Shown in pieces: positions 16,108-24,622 of a stretch of DNA of 64,000 nucleotides. Made by a program: the position numbers and the translations under genes. Source of the DNA: Caulobacter sp. (GTDB taxonomy: Bacteria > Pseudomonadota > Alphaproteobacteria > Caulobacterales > Caulobacteraceae); contig NZ_JAGIBH010000014.1 in the NCBI RefSeq assembly GCF_017744445.1, positions 1 through 64,000 on the forward strand, in the 5' to 3' direction. The notes beneath the pieces are model-generated. The model was not told the DNA's origin. It ran no database searches and worked only from the letters and a program-made list of their open reading frames with translations. Numbering within the stretch: position 1 is the first letter of the stretch; each line of letters opens with the position of its first letter.

Positions 16108-16785
16108 ATGAAGGCCATGAGCCCGACCGCGCGCTGGACGCTGGTCGCCTCGGTCATCGCGGGCGTCAGCTATGTCGGGACGTGGGCCGTCGACCTGCCG
16201 CCGCTGATTGAGACCGCCTGGAAGGGCGCTGGCGTCGCCTTGCTGGCGCTGCACGCGGCGCTAAGGGCTAGAAGCCTCGACGGTTGGCTGCTGGTCGTGG
16301 TCATGGCCCTGGGCGCGGCCGGCGACGTGCTGCTGGAAACCCACGGCCTGACGGTGGGGGCGATCGCCTTCCTGCTGGGCCACGTCGTCGCCAGCGGCCT
16401 CTATCTGCGCCACCGCCGCAGCGCCTCGCTGGCGCCGCTCATCCTGATCCCGGCGGTCACGGCCATCGCCTGGATGCTGCCCGCCGACCGCGCCGCCGCG
16501 CCGGGCATCGCGCTGTACAGCGTCTTCCTGTCGGTCATGGCCGCCACCGCCCTGGGCAGCCACTTCCCGCACAAGAGTGTCGGGCGCGGGGCGCTGATGT
16601 TCGTACTGTCGGACCTGCTGATCTTCGCTCGCCTGGGTCCGCTGCCGGACAATTTCGCGACAGGCCTGGCGGTGTGGGGTCTCTACTATTTCGGCCAGAT
16701 GCTGATCTGCACCGGCGTCGCCCACACCCTGCGGCCTTCCTTTTCCCGTTTTCCCGGCGAAAGCGGGGACCCAGATTCAGCCTGA
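16108..16785 (+). CDS. Lysoplasmalogenase-like (YhhN family) membrane protein
   Basis: A roughly 225-residue membrane protein with about seven or eight hydrophobic helices. The segments ALGAAGDVLLE and FLLGHVVASGLYL are the paired acidic/histidine motifs of the YhhN/TMEM86 family, which hydrolyse the vinyl-ether bond of lysoplasmalogens; activity in this organism is not established. The start MKAMSPTARW has a GGGGGA site upstream; an ATG six codons earlier is possible. The last dozen residues (RFPGESGDPDSA) are encoded by the left arm of a family A palindromic repeat, so the natural C terminus appears replaced or extended by repeat DNA. Confidence 0.82.
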   Translation: MKAMSPTARWTLVASVIAGVSYVGTWAVDLPPLIETAWKGAGVALLALHAALRARSLDGWLLVVVMALGAAGDVLLETHGLTVGAIAFLLGHVVASGLYLRHRRSASLAPLILIPAVTAIAWMLPADRAAAPGIALYSVFLSVMAATALGSHFPHKSVGRGALMFVLSDLLIFARLGPLPDNFATGLAVWGLYYFGQMLICTGVAHTLRPSFSRFPGESGDPDSA

Positions 16786-16876
16786 GAGGCCGGGGCGTTC
16801 GCGCTCCTCGCCCTCGCCTCAAGCTTCAGGCGCCCTGGGTTCGATCTGGATCCCGGCTTTCGCCGGGAAAGCGGGG
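16747..16876. repeat. Palindromic repeat (family A)
   Basis: Left arm TTCCCGGCGAAAGCGGGGAC and right arm TCCCGGCTTTCGCCGGGAAA are complementary with a loop of about 75 bases. The left arm overlaps the 3' end of the lysoplasmalogenase-like gene and supplies its stop region; the right arm ends about ten bases before the stop of the convergent ligase gene. Confidence 0.85.
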
Positions 16877-16888
16877 TTTGAAAATCGA

Positions 16889-18679
16889 TCAGAGAACGAG
16901 AACCCCGGCGTCGGGCGCCTCGGCAAAGAGGCGCTCGAGCGCCTTCGGCCGCCGGTCGCGCGCCAGGGCCTGGTTGATATAGCCCTTGTCCGTCAGCTCG
17001 CCGCTGGCCGCGTCCGGCGCGCCGTCCAGGATCAAGGCGCGGGCGATCCTGCCGCCGCCGCCCTTGGCCGCCGCGTTCATCCGCGAGAGACCCTCGATAA
17101 TCTGCGTACGGACGGCCTCCGCGTCGCCCAGCCGCTCACAGGCCTTGGCGTCCAGGAACAGCATCAGGCCCACGCCGTCCTGCCCCTCGCCGCAGATCAC
17201 CGCGTCCGAGACCACGCCGCCGATCGCCGACACCGCCGCCACCCGCAGGGCGCCCGCCGCGACGAAGGTCCCGCTGGCCAGCTTGAAGTTCTCCACCAGC
17301 CGCCCGTCGAACACGAGACCGGCCGCCGGGTCCTCCGGATCGGCCAGCCGCGCCGCATCGCCCAGGCGGTAGAAACCGTCCTCGTCGAAGGCCTGCGCCG
17401 TGGCTTCCGGCTGGTCAAGATAGCCTGGCGAGACCTGCGGTCCCTTCACCCGGATCTCGAACTTGCCGCCGTCGCCAGCCGGCACGAGTTTCACGGCGGT
17501 CCCCGGCGTCGGCAGGCCGACCATGCCCGAGCGCGCGTTCAGCCAGTGGATGTTGCAGGCCGTCGGCCCGGTCTCGGTCGCGCCATAGCCGGCCGCGAAG
17601 GTGATCCGTTCGCCGACAGTGCGCACCGCCACGGCCTGGACGCGGTCCAGGATCGACTGGGCCATCGAGGCCCCGCCGTACTGGATCACCCGGACCTTCT
17701 CGAAGAACTTCGCCGCCAGGGCGTCGTCGCGCTCCAGCTCGCCGACGAACATCGCCCAGCCGGCCGGGACCATGTTGTGGTAGGTCGTGGCGATCTCGGA
17801 CAGGTTCCGGACCGTCTCGCCGAACTTGCCCGGCACGGGCTGGCCAGCATCGATGTGCAGCGTCCCGCCCCGGTGCAGCACCATGTGCAGGATGGCGTTG
17901 GCGCCCAGGCTGTGGCTCCAGGGCGCGGAATTGACCAGCACCGGCGGCTCTGGATCGGCGTAGCAGCCTTGGATCTGGGCCGCGTTCAGCGCGATGTTGG
18001 CGTGGGTGCAGACCACCGCCTTGGGCCGCCCGGTGGAGCCCGAGGTCAGCAGCAGCTTGGCGACGTCTTCCGGACGCGCCACGGGTTCGACCGGCGCGCT
18101 CTTGAGCAGATCGTCGAAGGCCACGTCGCCGGGCCGCGCATTGCGGCTGACCACGACCGGCAGACCGGCCAGGAACGGCGCGGCCAGGGCGTCGCCGAAC
18201 GCCTCGGCGTCGTCGGCATAGACGGCGGCGGGCTTCAGCCGCTCGACGGCGTGCCGCAGGCGGGTCAGGTCCGCGCCCTTCAGCCCGTACTGCGGAGAGA
18301 CCGGCGCGGCCGGCGCGCCCAGGCTCATGGCGGCATAGGCGATCAGGGCGTGCTCGATGCCGTTGCGGGCCAGGATCAGCAGCGGCTGGCCGCGCGAGAG
18401 GCCAAGGCCTGCGAGCCCGCCAGCCAGGGCCGCCACGCGATCCTTGGCCTGGGCGTAGGTCACCGTCCGCCAGCCTTCGCCTTCACGTTCCGCGAGCCAC
18501 ACCCGTTCAGGCGCCTCGGCGGCCCAGCGCGCCAGCGGCTGGGTCACGGTCCGCACCGCGTCCGAATAGGGCATGGGATTGCGCAGGATCAGCGTCTCGC
18601 CCTGCCTCTCGACCTCCAGCGCACGGGGCGCGTAGCGGGCGTCGCGGAAGGGGGCGGTGTTAGGGGTCGATCCGTCCAT
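16889..18679 (-). CDS. Feruloyl-CoA synthase-like AMP-dependent ligase
   Basis: A 596-residue adenylate-forming enzyme. The ATP-binding P-loop LLLTSGSTGRPKAVV, the GYGATETGPTACNIHW motif and the DGFYRLGDAARLADPEDP region place it in the feruloyl-CoA synthase branch; that group carries the same GLVFDGRLVENFKLASGTFVA hinge segment, here split in two for length (GLVFDGRLVE and NFKLASGTFV). It would activate a hydroxycinnamic or related acid with ATP and CoA. No feruloyl-CoA hydratase or vanillin dehydrogenase gene is next to it, so the real substrate could be another aromatic or acyl acid. The start MDGSTPNTAPF is the first plausible ATG. Confidence 0.85.
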   Translation of the reverse strand: MDGSTPNTAPFRDARYAPRALEVERQGETLILRNPMPYSDAVRTVTQPLARWAAEAPERVWLAEREGEGWRTVTYAQAKDRVAALAGGLAGLGLSRGQPLLILARNGIEHALIAYAAMSLGAPAAPVSPQYGLKGADLTRLRHAVERLKPAAVYADDAEAFGDALAAPFLAGLPVVVSRNARPGDVAFDDLLKSAPVEPVARPEDVAKLLLTSGSTGRPKAVVCTHANIALNAAQIQGCYADPEPPVLVNSAPWSHSLGANAILHMVLHRGGTLHIDAGQPVPGKFGETVRNLSEIATTYHNMVPAGWAMFVGELERDDALAAKFFEKVRVIQYGGASMAQSILDRVQAVAVRTVGERITFAAGYGATETGPTACNIHWLNARSGMVGLPTPGTAVKLVPAGDGGKFEIRVKGPQVSPGYLDQPEATAQAFDEDGFYRLGDAARLADPEDPAAGLVFDGRLVENFKLASGTFVAAGALRVAAVSAIGGVVSDAVICGEGQDGVGLMLFLDAKACERLGDAEAVRTQIIEGLSRMNAAAKGGGGRIARALILDGAPDAASGELTDKGYINQALARDRRPKALERLFAEAPDAGVLVL

Positions 18680-18720
18680 GGCCTCCGTTATGCGCCCCCC
18701 TCGACATTTTTTCCAAGACC

Positions 18721-18747
18721 TGTCGAATCCGCGTCAGCCGGCGCGTC
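18721..18747 (+). promoter_or_regulatory. Candidate ECF42 promoter (TGTCGA - 17 bp - CGTC)
   Basis: TGTCGA at 18721-18726 is followed after 17 bases by CGTC at 18744-18747, about 49 bases before the DGPF/YCII gene. From what I recall of published work on group ECF42, its targets carry TGTCGA at -35 and CG[A/T]C at -10, usually in front of their own DGPF genes. The match in sequence, spacing and position argues for autoregulation by the sigma factor encoded just downstream. Confidence 0.6.
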
Positions 18748-18795
18748 TCTGAGGTCGAAGCGTCGCGATGGCCGCGCGCTCCTGGGAGACCAAAG

Positions 18796-19143
18796 ATGCA
18801 ATACGCCCTGCTGATCTACGAGAACGAAGAGCTTTATCGCGGCGACAACGGCCGCGCGCTGGACGAGATCATCACCGCCCACGTCGCCCTGGCCAAGGCG
18901 CTGGAGGAAGAGGGCATCCTGCGCGGCGGCTCGGGCCTCAACACCGGCGATACGGCGACCACGCTGCGCAAGAGCGGCGGCCAGTACGCCTTGCATGACG
19001 GCCCCTATGCCGAGGCGCGCGAGCAGCTGGGCGGCTTCTATCTGGTCGAGGTTCCGGACCTGGACGCGGCCATGGCGGTGGCCAAGCGCATCCCGCTGGC
19101 GGGCGACGGCTCGGTCGAGGTCCGCCCGACCACGGACTGTTGA
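18796..19143 (+). CDS. YCII-related / DGPF domain protein
   Basis: A 115-residue protein with the YCII/DGPF pattern: MQYALLIYENEE at the start, the GG-G central segment, and HDGPYAEAREQLGGFYLVEV, where DGPY stands for the family DGPF motif. Such proteins are the hallmark neighbours of ECF42 sigma factors; their biochemical role is not settled. The ATG has GGGAG nearby, and an ECF42-type promoter lies upstream. The next gene starts immediately after its stop codon (TGA then TTG), indicating one transcript and coupled translation. Confidence 0.9.
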   Translation: MQYALLIYENEELYRGDNGRALDEIITAHVALAKALEEEGILRGGSGLNTGDTATTLRKSGGQYALHDGPYAEAREQLGGFYLVEVPDLDAAMAVAKRIPLAGDGSVEVRPTTDC

Positions 19144-20355
19144 TTGATCGCCCTCGACCAGACCGCGCGGGAGGCCGGGGGGCGGATCGTCGCCGCCCTG
19201 GCGGCGGCCTTCCGCGACCTGGACCTGGCCGAGGAAGCCTATGCCGAGGCCTGCGCGCGGGCCGCCGCCGTCTGGCCGGCGGCCCCGCCCCTGGATCCCG
19301 CGGCCTGGCTCTACGCCACCGCGCGGCGGTGCGCGTTGGACATGATCCGCAAACGGAACGTCCGCGGCCGCCTGGCTCCGGACGCGCCCGAACCGGAGGC
19401 CTCCGCCGAGGAGATCCTGGCGTCCGACGCCCGCCTGATCCCCGACGAGCGGCTACGGCTGATCTTCGTCTGCTGCCACCCGGCCGTCGCGCCCGAGGCC
19501 CGCGCGGCCCTGACCCTGCGGCTGGTCTGCGGCCTGACCGTGCAGGAGATCGCCCGCGCCTTCCTGGTCGCGGAAACCGCCATGTTCCAGCGGCTGACTC
19601 GCGCCAAGAAGAAGATCGCCCAGGCCGGCGTGTCGTTCGAGGTGCCGGGGCCCGAGGCCTGGCCCGAGCGGCTGGCGGCCGTGCTCTCGACGCTCGAGGT
19701 CGCCTATGCCCGCGCGCACGAGGACGCCGCCGGAGCCGGGACGCACGCCGGCTATGCCCGCGAGATGCTGGGCCTGACCGCCGTCCTCGCCGAGCTGCTG
19801 CCGGAAGAACCCGAGTGCCTGGCCTTCGCCGCCACGGTGCGGTTCGCCGAGGCGAGGCGGCCGGCGCGGCTGGACGCGGACGGGGCGATGGTCCCGCTGT
19901 CGGAGCAGGATCCCAGACTATGGAACCGGCCGCTGATCCACGAGGCCGACGCCCTGCTACGCCGCGCCGCCCGGCTCAACCGCCCCGGCCCACGCCAGCT
20001 GCGGGCGGCCCTGCACGGGGTGTGGTGCGTGCGCCGCTCGCTGGCCGAGCCGCCGCCGTGGTCGGCGGTGCTGGCGCTCTATGACCTGGCCGATCGGGAC
20101 GATCCGTTCGTGCGGATCAACCGCGCCGTGGCCTTGGCCGAGCTTGGCGGGCCGGCCGTGGCCCTGGCGGAAATCGAAGCGCTGGACGCGGCGCGGCTGG
20201 ATGACTTCCAGCCGTTTCACGCGGTGCGCGCCGACCTGCTGGCGCGGCTAGGCCGCCGCGACGAGGCGCTGGCCGCCTATGACCGGGCGATCGCCCTGGC
20301 GCCGGGGCCGGCGGAACGCCTGTGGTTAGTCAGAAGGCGGAGCGACGTTACCTAA
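19144..20355 (+). CDS. ECF42-type RNA polymerase sigma factor with C-terminal extension
   Basis: A 403-residue sigma factor, far longer than a normal ECF protein (about 180). Region 2 includes DPAAWLYATARRCALDMIRKR; the region 4 helix-turn-helix is LTLRLVCGLTVQEIARAFLV followed by AETAMFQRLTRAKKKI. After about residue 160 comes the long extension (DUF6596 and TPR-like repeats near the end: ALAEIEALDAARLDDFQPFHAVRADLLARLG is the last, here quoted as ALAEIEALDA and FHAVRADLLARLG). In studied ECF42 proteins the extension is needed for activity. No anti-sigma factor gene is present. Translation starts at TTG directly after the DGPF gene stop. Confidence 0.9.
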   Translation: MIALDQTAREAGGRIVAALAAAFRDLDLAEEAYAEACARAAAVWPAAPPLDPAAWLYATARRCALDMIRKRNVRGRLAPDAPEPEASAEEILASDARLIPDERLRLIFVCCHPAVAPEARAALTLRLVCGLTVQEIARAFLVAETAMFQRLTRAKKKIAQAGVSFEVPGPEAWPERLAAVLSTLEVAYARAHEDAAGAGTHAGYAREMLGLTAVLAELLPEEPECLAFAATVRFAEARRPARLDADGAMVPLSEQDPRLWNRPLIHEADALLRRAARLNRPGPRQLRAALHGVWCVRRSLAEPPPWSAVLALYDLADRDDPFVRINRAVALAELGGPAVALAEIEALDAARLDDFQPFHAVRADLLARLGRRDEALAAYDRAIALAPGPAERLWLVRRRSDVT

Positions 20356-20361
20356 TACCGT

Positions 20362-20484
20362 TTCCCCGGCGAAAGCGGGGGCCCAGATCCCATAGCGCTG
20401 GGGATGATTGGATGGGCGCCGAGCCTATGGAACCCACGCTCACGCCATTCCATCTGGGCCCCGGCTTTCGCCGGGGAGATCGGA
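20362..20484. repeat. Palindromic repeat (family A)
   Basis: Arms CCCCGGCGAAAGCGGGGGCC and GGCCCCGGCTTTCGCCGGGG with a central unit containing CGCTGGGGATGATTGGATGG. The central unit appears in reverse orientation inside the family A copy at 54893-55022, so the loops as well as the arms are conserved and invertible. It fills the space between the sigma factor gene and the convergent dihydroorotase gene. Confidence 0.85.
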
Positions 20485-20491
20485 TTGTGGT

Positions 20492-21826
20492 TTACCGCGC
20501 CAGCGTCTCCAGGAACCGCACCGGCTCGCCACGCCCTTCGGCGACGATCTCATCATCCCGCATGACCACGATGCCGCGCACGATGGTCGCCACCGGCCAG
20601 GCCTTGGCCTCGAAGCCGTCGAACGGGGTCCAACCGGCGCGGTTGGCCATCTGCTCGTGGGTGATGACCTTGCGGGCCTTCATGTCGACGATGGTGAAGT
20701 CGGCGTCGAAGCCCTCGGCCAGGCGGCCCTTGTCGGCCAGGCCGAACACGCGGTTGACGCCATGGCTGGTCAGGTCGACGAAACGCTCGAGGCTCAGCTT
20801 GCCGTCCACCACGTGGGTCAGCATCACCGGCACCAGCGTCTGGACGCCCGGCATGCCCGAGGGCGAGGCCGGATAGGGACGCGCCTTCTCCTCGCGGGTG
20901 TGGGGGGCGTGATCCGAACCCAGCACGTCGGCGATGCCGGCCTCGATGCCGCGCCAGACGCCGGCCACGTGGTCGGCGGTGCGGATCGGCGGGTTCATCT
21001 GGGCAAAGCCCTTCAGGCGCTCATAGGCCTCGGGCGCCACCAGGGTCAGGTGCTGGGGCGTGACCTCGACGCTGGCGACGTCCTTGTTCTGGGCCAGGAA
21101 GTCGATCTCTTCCTTGGTCGTGACGTGCAGCACGTGGATGCGCTTGCCCAGGCTCTTGGCGATGCGGACCAGGCGGTGGGTCGACTGCAGGGCGGCCTGG
21201 GCGTCGCGCACCTCGGGGTGGCTGGTCCAGTCGCCGGGACGGGCGAGGGAGCGGCGCTCGGCCAGGCGGTATTCGTCCTCGGAGTGGAAGGCGGCGCGGC
21301 GGTTGACGTGGCGCAGCACGTTCTCGACGCCCTCGTCGTCCTGCACCAGCAGCGAGCCGGTCGAGGCGCCCATAAATACCTTGATGCCGCAGCAACCCGG
21401 CAGGCGCTCCAGCTCGCCCAGGAAGTTGGCGTTCTCGTGCGTGCCGCCGACATAGAAGGCATGGTCGGTGTGCATGCGGTTCTTGGCGCGAGCGAGCTTG
21501 TCGGCCAGGGCGTCCGGGTCGGTGGTGGTCGGCTCGGTGTTGGGCATCTCGAAGACGGCGACCACGCCGCCCAGGGCCGCGCCGCGCGAACCGCTTTCCA
21601 GGTCTTCCTTCCATTCGAGGCCCGGCTCGCGGAAGTGCACCTGGCTGTCGATCACGCCCGGCAGGACGGTCAGGCCCGTGGCGTCGAACACTTCGCCGGC
21701 GCTAGCCTGGCTGAGGTCGCCGATCGCCACGATCTTGCCGCCCCGCACGCCGATGTCGGTGATCCCGCGCCCCGCGTGGTTCACCACCTCGCCCCCACGC
21801 ACGATCAGGTCGAAGGTCTGGGTCAT
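20492..21826 (-). CDS. pyrC: Dihydroorotase (class I, amidohydrolase fold)
   Basis: A 444-residue amidohydrolase. The metal-binding motif GVIDSQVHFREPG opens the barrel, followed by FMGASTGSLL, histidine-containing HVLHVTT, and DVLGSDHAPHTREEK with the catalytic aspartate. These match dihydroorotase of the long class I type, catalysing the third step of pyrimidine synthesis. Some close relatives act as hydantoinase or allantoinase, but the DHAPHT motif and FREPG favour dihydroorotase. It stands alone between a family A and a family B repeat; no other pyr gene is adjacent. Confidence 0.88.
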   Translation of the reverse strand: MTQTFDLIVRGGEVVNHAGRGITDIGVRGGKIVAIGDLSQASAGEVFDATGLTVLPGVIDSQVHFREPGLEWKEDLESGSRGAALGGVVAVFEMPNTEPTTTDPDALADKLARAKNRMHTDHAFYVGGTHENANFLGELERLPGCCGIKVFMGASTGSLLVQDDEGVENVLRHVNRRAAFHSEDEYRLAERRSLARPGDWTSHPEVRDAQAALQSTHRLVRIAKSLGKRIHVLHVTTKEEIDFLAQNKDVASVEVTPQHLTLVAPEAYERLKGFAQMNPPIRTADHVAGVWRGIEAGIADVLGSDHAPHTREEKARPYPASPSGMPGVQTLVPVMLTHVVDGKLSLERFVDLTSHGVNRVFGLADKGRLAEGFDADFTIVDMKARKVITHEQMANRAGWTPFDGFEAKAWPVATIVRGIVVMRDDEIVAEGRGEPVRFLETLAR

Positions 21827-21898
21827 GGGGACGGCTCCTGCGAATGGATTTCAGCGGGTCTAGGTCCGGCTCCGTTCCCAAGCAACCCAGAAAACATG

Positions 21899-22008
21899 GC
21901 CTTCCTCGCCCTTGTGGCGAGGACCCAATGTTCAGCGGGTACTTCCCTGATTGCCCCAAGCTCAGAGGCGGCGGCGCCATGGGTCCTCGCCACAAGGGCG
22001 AGGAAGGC
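21899..22008. repeat. 29-bp inverted repeat element (family B, copy 2)
   Basis: Perfect 29-base arms (21899-21927 and 21980-22008) enclose 52 bases. The arm core is CCTCGCCCTTGTGGCGAGG. The outer eight bases and the CTTGTG centre are the same as in copy 1 near 6.9 kb, with compensating changes in both arms that keep the pairing. Confidence 0.88.
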
Positions 22009-22012
22009 AGAA

Positions 22013-23143
22013 TTAGTTGGTATCGCGTTCCGGAACACGCTCTTCGGCGATGGCTTCCTCGACCGCTTCTTCTTTCGGCGAGGCTTCTTCCTCCGCCTCG
22101 ACGACAGCTTCAGACGCCTCTTCCTCAGCGATCGCCGCCTCGACCACCGCCTCCTGTGGCGAGATCTCGGCCTCCGGCTCCGTACGCGCCAGCAGCGCCT
22201 TGGCCGCCTTGAGCACCGTGGCCACCGGTAGGTCGCTCATGTGGCGGATGGCCTGGGAGAGGTCCGGGTCGATGGCCATGAACTGGTCGAAGCTGCGCGG
22301 GCCGCGCACGGCCTCGGCGCGGTCGCCCCAGGGGCCATAGCGCCGCTCGTCCGAAGGCCCGAACAGGCCGATGGTCGGCGCGCCGGCGGCGGCGGCGATG
22401 TGCATCAGGCCCGAGTCGTTGCCGATGAACAGCCGCGCGCGCTTGAGGCAGGCATAGGCGGTCAAAAGATCGACCTTGCCGGTCAGGTCGATGGTCCGGC
22501 CGCGCGCCGAGGCCATGCGCAGTTCCTCGACCATGCGGGTGTCTTCGGGGCCGCCCAGGATCAAGAGGCGACCGCCGGCCATCGGGCCGTCCTTGTCCAG
22601 CAGCTGGGCCGCCGTCTGGGTGAAGCGCTCGATCGGCCAGACCTTGCCGATCCAGTTCGAGGCCGGGCCCATGGCCAGGATCGGACCGCCGTCTCCCAGC
22701 AGCTCGTCGGCCAGGGCCTGGACCTCGGGCGAGATGTAGAGGTGCGGCGCGGGCGGATCGCCTTCCAGCTTCAGGGTGCGGGCGGCGTCGACCACCTTGT
22801 GCACGACGTCGCCGGGCAGCTTCTTCCAGATCGCCCGCTTGTCGCGGCGCAGGAAGAGGGCCGTGGCCGAGCCGCGCAGGTCGACGACCAGGCTCCACTT
22901 CTTGTGGCGCACCTGGTTCCAGAGCTTGAACCAGTGGCCCTTGCCCTTGCCCTTCTCCATCACGATCACGCGGTCCAGGCCCGGCACGTGGGCGAACAGC
23001 GGCGCGGCCAGCGGGCCGGCGACGATGGTGAAGCGCGCGTTGGGGATCTGGTCGGCCAGCATCTTGATCAGGCCGGACGAAAGCACCGCATCGCCGATGC
23101 GTGTGGCCGTGATGAAAAGAATCGGGAAGGCCCGCTGTGTCAT
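22013..23143 (-). CDS. Glycosyltransferase family 9 (heptosyltransferase-like) with acidic tail
   Basis: A 376-residue GT9 glycosyltransferase. The N-terminal motif ILFITATRIGDAVLSSGLI, the central GPASNWIGKVWPIERF and the donor-site IGNDSGLMHIAAAAGAPTIGLFG are typical of ADP-heptose:LPS transferases, so it probably adds a sugar to lipopolysaccharide core at the inner membrane. The last 55 or so residues are an unusual low-complexity acidic tail rich in Glu and Ala (for example AIAEEEASEAVVEAEEEAS), not part of the fold. I chose MTQRAFPIL; an ATG four codons earlier is possible. Its stop lies five bases from the family B repeat. Confidence 0.88.
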   Translation of the reverse strand: MTQRAFPILFITATRIGDAVLSSGLIKMLADQIPNARFTIVAGPLAAPLFAHVPGLDRVIVMEKGKGKGHWFKLWNQVRHKKWSLVVDLRGSATALFLRRDKRAIWKKLPGDVVHKVVDAARTLKLEGDPPAPHLYISPEVQALADELLGDGGPILAMGPASNWIGKVWPIERFTQTAAQLLDKDGPMAGGRLLILGGPEDTRMVEELRMASARGRTIDLTGKVDLLTAYACLKRARLFIGNDSGLMHIAAAAGAPTIGLFGPSDERRYGPWGDRAEAVRGPRSFDQFMAIDPDLSQAIRHMSDLPVATVLKAAKALLARTEPEAEISPQEAVVEAAIAEEEASEAVVEAEEEASPKEEAVEEAIAEERVPERDTN

Positions 23144-23270
23144 CCGCCTATCCATAGATCAGTCGGTGAGTCGGCGCATCCCGCTATAACAGCTAAGCTT
23201 TTGACTTCCTGCGACCGAACGTCGCGTGGCGCCGTTGGCGAGGCGGCGCGGTCGAGCCTATATCGCCATC

Positions 23271-24068
23271 ATGAGTTCTCTTCGCACCGCCCACCTGGCG
23301 TCCCGCGCCGTCATCGCCGTGTCCGGTCCGGACTGGAAGAGCTTCCTGCAGGGCCTGCTGACCCAGGATGTCGAGACCATCCAGCCGGGCGAACTGCGCT
23401 TCGCAGGCCTGCTGACGCCGCAGGGCAAGCTGCTCTACGACCTGTTCGTGGCGGCAAATCCGAAAGAGATGGGCGACGGCGCGCTGCTGGACGTGGCGGC
23501 CGAGCACCGCGACGCGATCCTGACGCGGCTGACGATGTACCGCCTACGGGCCAAGGTGACGCTGGAGGCCAGCGACTTCAAGGTCATCGCCGCGTTCGGC
23601 GAGCCGATGGCTGGGGGTTTCGCCGACCCGCGCCTACCGGCCCTGGGCGCGCGCGCCTACGGTCACTGCGAGGCCGAGAGCACTGAAGCCGACTACGAAG
23701 CCTGGCGCCTGTCGCTGGGCGTGCCCGGCCCCGCCGACTGGGGCAGCGAGGCCCACTATCCGATCGAGGCCGATTTCGACCTGCTGGCCGGGATCGACTT
23801 CAAGAAGGGCTGCTTCGTCGGCCAGGAAACCACCAGCCGCATGAAGCGGCGCGGCACGATCAAGAACCGCATGCTGCCGATCACCTTCGACGGCCCTGCC
23901 CCGGCCTTCGGCACCGAGGTGCTGGCGGGCGACCTGCGCGCCGGCGAGGTGCTGAGCGGCGGTGACGGCCGGGCCATGGCCATCCTGCGGCTGGACCGCA
24001 TCGAAGGCGCGGCCCTGACGGCCGACGGCCGACCAGTCCAGGTGGACCGGCCGACCTGGCTCATCTAG
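23271..24068 (+). CDS. ygfZ: YgfZ/GcvT-like folate-binding protein
   Basis: A 265-residue member of the YgfZ (Iba57/CAF17-type) family. The signature KKGCFVGQETTSRMKRRG is present near residue 180, with the conserved cysteine, and the N-terminal SGPDWKSFLQGLLTQDV is typical. These tetrahydrofolate-dependent proteins support assembly or repair of iron-sulfur enzymes. The protein is a paralogue in fold of gcvT found elsewhere in this window. The start was placed at MSSLRTAHLAS because residues upstream are not family-like. Its TAG stop directly abuts the stop of the next, convergent gene. Confidence 0.92.
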   Translation: MSSLRTAHLASRAVIAVSGPDWKSFLQGLLTQDVETIQPGELRFAGLLTPQGKLLYDLFVAANPKEMGDGALLDVAAEHRDAILTRLTMYRLRAKVTLEASDFKVIAAFGEPMAGGFADPRLPALGARAYGHCEAESTEADYEAWRLSLGVPGPADWGSEAHYPIEADFDLLAGIDFKKGCFVGQETTSRMKRRGTIKNRMLPITFDGPAPAFGTEVLAGDLRAGEVLSGGDGRAMAILRLDRIEGAALTADGRPVQVDRPTWLI

Positions 24069-24494
24069 CTAGCGGCAGCTGCCGTAGCGATCGGGCGAAG
24101 CGCCCGGACCACCCCGCCAACCGGGAGGGTTCTCCCAGTTCGTGCCGGGGCCGCCACGCGGACCGGGCGGGTTGTTGTCGTTGTCGAACCAGCACTTGGC
24201 GCGCGGATTCCACCAGCCGAAGCGCGGGTGATAATAGCCGTAGGCGCGGTTGTAGTAGTAGCCGTCGCGATAGCGGAACTCGACCCGCTGACCTTTCCAG
24301 CGATAGTAGCGGCGGTCGGGCGAGGCGCCGGGACCGCCGCGCCAGCCGGGCGGGTTCTCCCAGTTGGTTCCGGGACCGCCGCGCGGGCCGGGCGGATTGT
24401 TGTCACGGTCATGATGGCGCTGGGCCAGGACGGGCGTGGCCGTCATGGCCGTCGTCGCCAGGGCCAGCATGGCCAAGGTCTTGAGGCGCTTCAT
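24069..24494 (-). CDS. Small secreted Gly/Pro/Trp-rich protein with a duplicated 31-residue unit
   Basis: A 141-residue protein with a signal peptide (residues 1 to 24, cleavage at VLA-QR). A 31-residue unit starting DNNPPGPRGGPGTNWENPPG and ending GGPGASPDR occurs twice without a change, at residues 31-61 and 106-136. Between the copies lies an Arg/Tyr-rich stretch (YYRWKGQRVEFRYRDGYYYN), which may be an RcnB/YXWD-like surface segment. Function unknown. GGAGAC precedes the ATG. The identity of the two units at residue level suggests recent duplication or gene conversion. Confidence 0.82.
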   Translation of the reverse strand: MKRLKTLAMLALATTAMTATPVLAQRHHDRDNNPPGPRGGPGTNWENPPGWRGGPGASPDRRYYRWKGQRVEFRYRDGYYYNRAYGYYHPRFGWWNPRAKCWFDNDNNPPGPRGGPGTNWENPPGWRGGPGASPDRYGSCR

Positions 24495-24622
24495 CGGCGT
24501 CTCCTTCCGTTGGTTCGATCCCTCTGGACCTTCCAACGCGCGAGACGGACAATTCAGTCGCTCGTGAAACAATGTTCCCGAAAAGTTCTGGTCAGTCGGC
24601 CAGCTTCTGCTAGCTTCGCCGC

